The notes under the pieces: generated by a model
Database searches by the model: none
Told to the model about the DNA's origin: nothing
Seen by the model: only the letters and a program-made list of their open reading frames with translations
Translations under genes and position numbers: made by a program
Source: a bacterium
GTDB lineage: Bacteria > NPL-UPA2 > JAUVJM01
NCBI GenBank assembly: GCA_030606215.1
Contig: JAUWGW010000003.1
Coordinates: forward strand, 68,407 to 121,682
Reading direction: 5' to 3'
Length of the DNA stretch: 53,276 bases
Shown: positions 50,588-53,276 of the stretch, in pieces
Layout: each line of letters begins with the position of its first letter
Position numbering within the stretch: position 1 is the first letter of the stretch

Positions 50588-51594
50588 AGCCGGTTATTGC
50601 AGTCACGATGGGGGACCCTGCAGGAATTGGACCCGAAGTCTGTATTAAAGCGGTTGCAGGAGGGAAAGCTGGTTTCTGCCATCCCGTTATTGTGGGAGCT
50701 GGGAATGTTCTTGAAAATCTAATACGGGTCATTGAACTGAACATCGGTATAAATACCATTAAAAATGTCAGGGACGCAAGGTTCAAAAGGAAGCAGCCAG
50801 ATATTCTGGATGTTGGTGGTGTTCAACTCAATAAACTGGTGCCGGGGAAAATCAGTGCTATGTGCGGGCTTGCTTCCATTAATTATGTCAGGCAGGCAGT
50901 TGCTCTTGCAGTGGACGGTAAGGTAGATGCTATTGTTACAGCGCCAATTAACAAAACTGCAGTGCATCGAGCCAAGCTTGAATATAAGGGGCATACAGAA
51001 CTTCTCAGCGAGATTTTCCGAACTCAAGTAGTGATGATATTTGTGAGCAGGAATCTGCGTATTGCAGTTGTCACAAGACACCTGCCGATAAGGCATGTCT
51101 CAAGGGCAATTACGAAAGAGAGAATACTTGACACAATCAGGATTATATATGAAAATAGAAGGCTTTTAGGATTTGCGGACCCTTCTTTTGCCATTCTTTC
51201 ACTTAATCCACACGCTGGTGAGGGAGGCATCCTCGGAGAGGATGAGAAGAAGAAAATTATGCCGGCAATTAAGGAGGCGAAGGAATCGGGTATTAGAGCG
51301 GAAGGGCCGTTTCCCGCTGATGGATTCTTTGGTGCGAAGAAAGAGAAGGATTTTGATATTATTGTCGCGATGTATCATGACCAGGGATTGATACCGTATA
51401 AAATGAAGGCTTTTGGTCACGGGGTGAATGTAACACTTGGGTTGCCAATCATCCGCACGTCAGTTGACCATGGGACAGCTTTTGATATAGCGGGTAAAGG
51501 AGCTGCTAATCCATCAGGGTTGATAGAAGCAATGAGGTTAGCTTCTCTCATGGTAAGGAGGAAGAAAGTTAATTGCGATGAGGCAGCTGCATAG
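50584..51594 (+). CDS. pdxA: 4-hydroxythreonine-4-phosphate dehydrogenase
   Basis: Oxidises 4-phosphohydroxy-L-threonine in pyridoxal 5'-phosphate synthesis. The 336-residue protein starts MKPVIAVTMGDPAGIGPEV, has APINKTAVHRA, KGHTELLSE and the C-terminal metal-binding YHDQGLIPYK. The ATG at 50584 overlaps the upstream stop by four bases; the frame could begin earlier but runs through the surA-like gene. It lies in the conserved order ahead of rsmA. Confidence 0.94.
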   Translation: MKPVIAVTMGDPAGIGPEVCIKAVAGGKAGFCHPVIVGAGNVLENLIRVIELNIGINTIKNVRDARFKRKQPDILDVGGVQLNKLVPGKISAMCGLASINYVRQAVALAVDGKVDAIVTAPINKTAVHRAKLEYKGHTELLSEIFRTQVVMIFVSRNLRIAVVTRHLPIRHVSRAITKERILDTIRIIYENRRLLGFADPSFAILSLNPHAGEGGILGEDEKKKIMPAIKEAKESGIRAEGPFPADGFFGAKKEKDFDIIVAMYHDQGLIPYKMKAFGHGVNVTLGLPIIRTSVDHGTAFDIAGKGAANPSGLIEAMRLASLMVRRKKVNCDEAAA

Positions 51595-51605
51595 AAGAAA
51601 GGTGG

Positions 51606-52433
51606 GTGTTTATTAGGATTCGCCCGTTGAAGAAGTTAGGACAGAGTTTTCTCACGAATGGGAGAATTAGCCGGCAGATTATAACATGCGCTAAATTGAG
51701 CTGTGAGGATACTGTGCTTGAGATAGGAGCAGGTCACGGAGAACTCACCGGACTGATAGCTGAGAATGCCGGGAAGGTGATTGCAGTTGAGATGGATAAG
51801 AAATTGTGCCGGTTGTTGCATAAAAAATTTTACGAGTTTAAAAATGTGGAAATAATTGAAGGCGATATCTTAAAACTGGATATCAGGAAATTGACCTGGG
51901 GAGGAAAGATAAACCCTAACTGCGCGCGCACGAGCAGGTTAAAAGTTGTTGGCAATCTGCCATATTATATAACAACTCCAATTCTCATGAAGTTGTTTAA
52001 GGAAAAGGACCTCGTAAGTCACTTGATAATAATGGTTCAGAAAGAAGTGGCGGAAAGAATGATTGCCAATCCCGGAAGCAAAAATTGTGGTGCTCTTTCA
52101 GTGTCAGTGCATTACCACGCTAAGGTTGAGGAAGTGTTTCCCGTGAGTAAACACTCTTTCTATCCCAGACCGAAAGTTGACTCCTGCCTCATGAGTATGA
52201 GTATGCGCAGATGTGCTCCCGTCAGTGTTTCTGATGAGGAGCTTTTCTTTTCGTTTATTAAAGGTATATTTGGCGGGAGGAGAAAAATGTTATATAATAC
52301 TATTTCAAGAGTAGTTTCTATTGACAAGAAGGAAGTAGAAAAGCTGCTCCTGAATATTGGTATAAATCCGAAGGCGCGGCCTGAAAATATTAGCCTGAAG
52401 GAGTTTGCAGACATTTTTGATTTAATTAAATGA
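51606..52433 (+). CDS. rsmA: 16S rRNA (adenine(1518)/(1519)-N6) dimethyltransferase
   Basis: KsgA/RsmA dimethylates two adjacent adenines near the 3' end of 16S rRNA. The 275-residue protein has LGQSFLTNGRISRQI, the SAM-binding EIGAGHGELT, EMDKKL, and the catalytic NLPYYITTP; the C-terminal helical domain from ~200 is normal. The start appears to be GTG at 51606 with an AAAGGTGG site close ahead. Overlap with gatC by four bases. Confidence 0.93.
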   Translation: MFIRIRPLKKLGQSFLTNGRISRQIITCAKLSCEDTVLEIGAGHGELTGLIAENAGKVIAVEMDKKLCRLLHKKFYEFKNVEIIEGDILKLDIRKLTWGGKINPNCARTSRLKVVGNLPYYITTPILMKLFKEKDLVSHLIIMVQKEVAERMIANPGSKNCGALSVSVHYHAKVEEVFPVSKHSFYPRPKVDSCLMSMSMRRCAPVSVSDEELFFSFIKGIFGGRRKMLYNTISRVVSIDKKEVEKLLLNIGINPKARPENISLKEFADIFDLIK

Positions 52434-52717
52434 AAATCACATCAGAAGTAGTAAGCCATATTGCAAGACTCTGTCGCATCAGTTTGAGTGATGAGGAGCA
52501 CAAGTTGTTCACCCTGCAGCTCAATCAAATCCTCGCCTATATGGATAAGCTGAACAAACTCAATATCGAAAATGTTGAACCGACTTCTCATGTCCTTCAT
52601 CTTGAAAATGTATTGCGAGAAGATAAGATTTCCCCTTCCCTTCCCCGGGAGAAAATGTTTGTCAACGCACCGGATAAACACAAGGGATATTTCAAAGTGC
52701 CGAGGATAATTGAGTGA
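52430..52717 (+). CDS. gatC: aspartyl/glutamyl-tRNA amidotransferase subunit C
   Basis: Small subunit of the GatCAB complex, which converts Glu-tRNA(Gln) or Asp-tRNA(Asn) to the amide form. The 95-residue protein has the family strand-helix pattern ([33 protein letters not shown]) and the C-terminal [20 protein letters not shown] tail. Its stop overlaps the gatA start by one base (TGATG), so the subunits are made together. Its presence implies that this organism uses the indirect amidation route. Confidence 0.93.
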   Translation: MKITSEVVSHIARLCRISLSDEEHKLFTLQLNQILAYMDKLNKLNIENVEPTSHVLHLENVLREDKISPSLPREKMFVNAPDKHKGYFKVPRIIE

Positions 52718-53276
52718 TGAAACTCAATGAACTGACTGCTCATGAAATTAGAGAACTTTTTGAGAAAGGTGAAACTTCAAGCGAGGAAGTTACAAAAGCT
52801 GTATTTGAGAGAATTAATGAGGAGGATGGTAGGATAGGAGCTTATGTAACTTTAACTGAAGAATTAGCTCTTAAACAGGCGAGGATTGTTGATAAGAAAC
52901 GCAAATCGGGAGAGGTGCTGTCTCTACTTGCAGGTATCCCGATATCCATTAAGGACAATATCTGCACAGAAGGGATAAGGACAACCTGCAGTTCAAAGAT
53001 GCTATCAAACTTTATTCCTCCGTATCAGGCAACCGTGCTTGAAAAAATCCTTTCTCAGGATTTAGTTCCAGTGGGTAAAACAAACATGGATGAATTTGCA
53101 ATGGGTTCGTCCACTGAGACTTCCTTCTTTGGTGTTACACGTAACCCCTGGAATCTTCAGATGATTCCAGGAGGCTCAAGTGGTGGTTCTGCGGCTTCAG
53201 TAATAAGTAATGAGACAGTGGTCTCAATCGGTTCAGATACCGGAGGTTCAATCCGCCAGCCAGCCGCTCTATGTGG
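52717..53276 (+). CDS. gatA: aspartyl/glutamyl-tRNA amidotransferase subunit A, 5' part
   Basis: The glutaminase subunit of GatCAB, truncated by the window end after ~186 residues. It opens [19 protein letters not shown], has the catalytic Lys in [10 protein letters not shown] near 75, [15 protein letters not shown], and the amidase signature GGSSGGSAA with the cis-Ser, followed by the nucleophile-bearing [12 protein letters not shown]. Start at 52717 overlaps gatC by one base. No frame problems within the visible part. Confidence 0.95.
   Translation, partial: MKLNELTAHEIRELFEKGETSSEEVTKAVFERINEEDGRIGAYVTLTEELALKQARIVDKKRKSGEVLSLLAGIPISIKDNICTEGIRTTCSSKMLSNFIPPYQATVLEKILSQDLVPVGKTNMDEFAMGSSTETSFFGVTRNPWNLQMIPGGSSGGSAASVISNETVVSIGSDTGGSIRQPAALC

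Overview
The window looks like one contig segment of an uncultured, moderately AT-rich bacterium. Bacterial markers are the surA-like/pdxA/rsmA gene order, gatCA, purH and glyA. Glycolysis, however, is represented by an archaeal-type (type II) GAPDH next to an archaeal-type PGK, and a phosphosulfolactate synthase is also present. Together with several families of palindromic dispersed repeats, this suggests a candidate-phylum bacterium (Omnitrophota-like would fit), but no rRNA is present and the assignment is only an inference.

Layout. 0-5.9 kb: the end of an EamA transporter, then a minus-strand housekeeping operon glyA - folC - EF-Tu-domain-like - M20 peptidase - aroD with a good promoter at 5835-5863. 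6-9.2 kb: a DUF4432 aldose-epimerase-like gene, a GH29 fucosidase, and a DUF5674 gene with its partner. 9.2-12.2 kb: an accessory patch with an archaeal-type ATPase, a Fic protein and a YefM/RelE toxin-antitoxin pair, containing two copies of an 85-bp promoter-bearing direct repeat and a relic of a pgk 3' end. 12.3-26.9 kb: two long minus-strand runs that may be one transcript. The upstream run is ROK regulator - HprK-like kinase - phosphosulfolactate synthase - C_GCAxxG_C_C redox protein - TauE/SafE exporter. The downstream run is a transaldolase-like aldolase - NagB-like isomerase - sugar nucleotidyltransferase - three Gfo/Idh/MocA dehydrogenases - YkgJ zinc-cluster protein - GAPDH - PGK. 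This looks like sugar or amino-sugar processing feeding into lower glycolysis. 27-36.3 kb: galE - galK - mdh - two-subunit class I fumarase - membrane pyrophosphatase - purH - 2-hydroxyacid dehydrogenase, tightly packed.

36.3-49.7 kb is the accessory island. It holds a type I-B CRISPR-Cas system (cas8b-cas7-cas5-cas3-cas6-cas1-cas2-cas4, then leader and six identical repeats). Two minimal nucleotidyltransferase modules accompany it: one sits beside the array with a frameshifted partner, the other is spliced into the cas operon exactly at the 3' end of cas6, where the end of cas6 is duplicated on both sides of the insert. The island is bracketed by two near-identical copies of a 45-47 residue CxxCKPWKH mini-protein, and the right-hand copy leads into an unrecognised 299-residue gene just upstream of cas8b.

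49.8-53.3 kb: a plus-strand operon surA-like - pdxA - rsmA - gatC - gatA (truncated by the window edge) with its own promoter.

Most notable points: insertion of toxin-like modules at the 3' ends of genes with duplication of the gene end (clear for cas6, suggestive for pgk); palindromic repeats that have entered two proteins (FolC, YkgJ) without breaking the frame; a coiled-coil insertion in Cas7; and the orphan genes fused to the upstream side of the cas operon. No tRNA, rRNA or recognisable transposase gene was seen.
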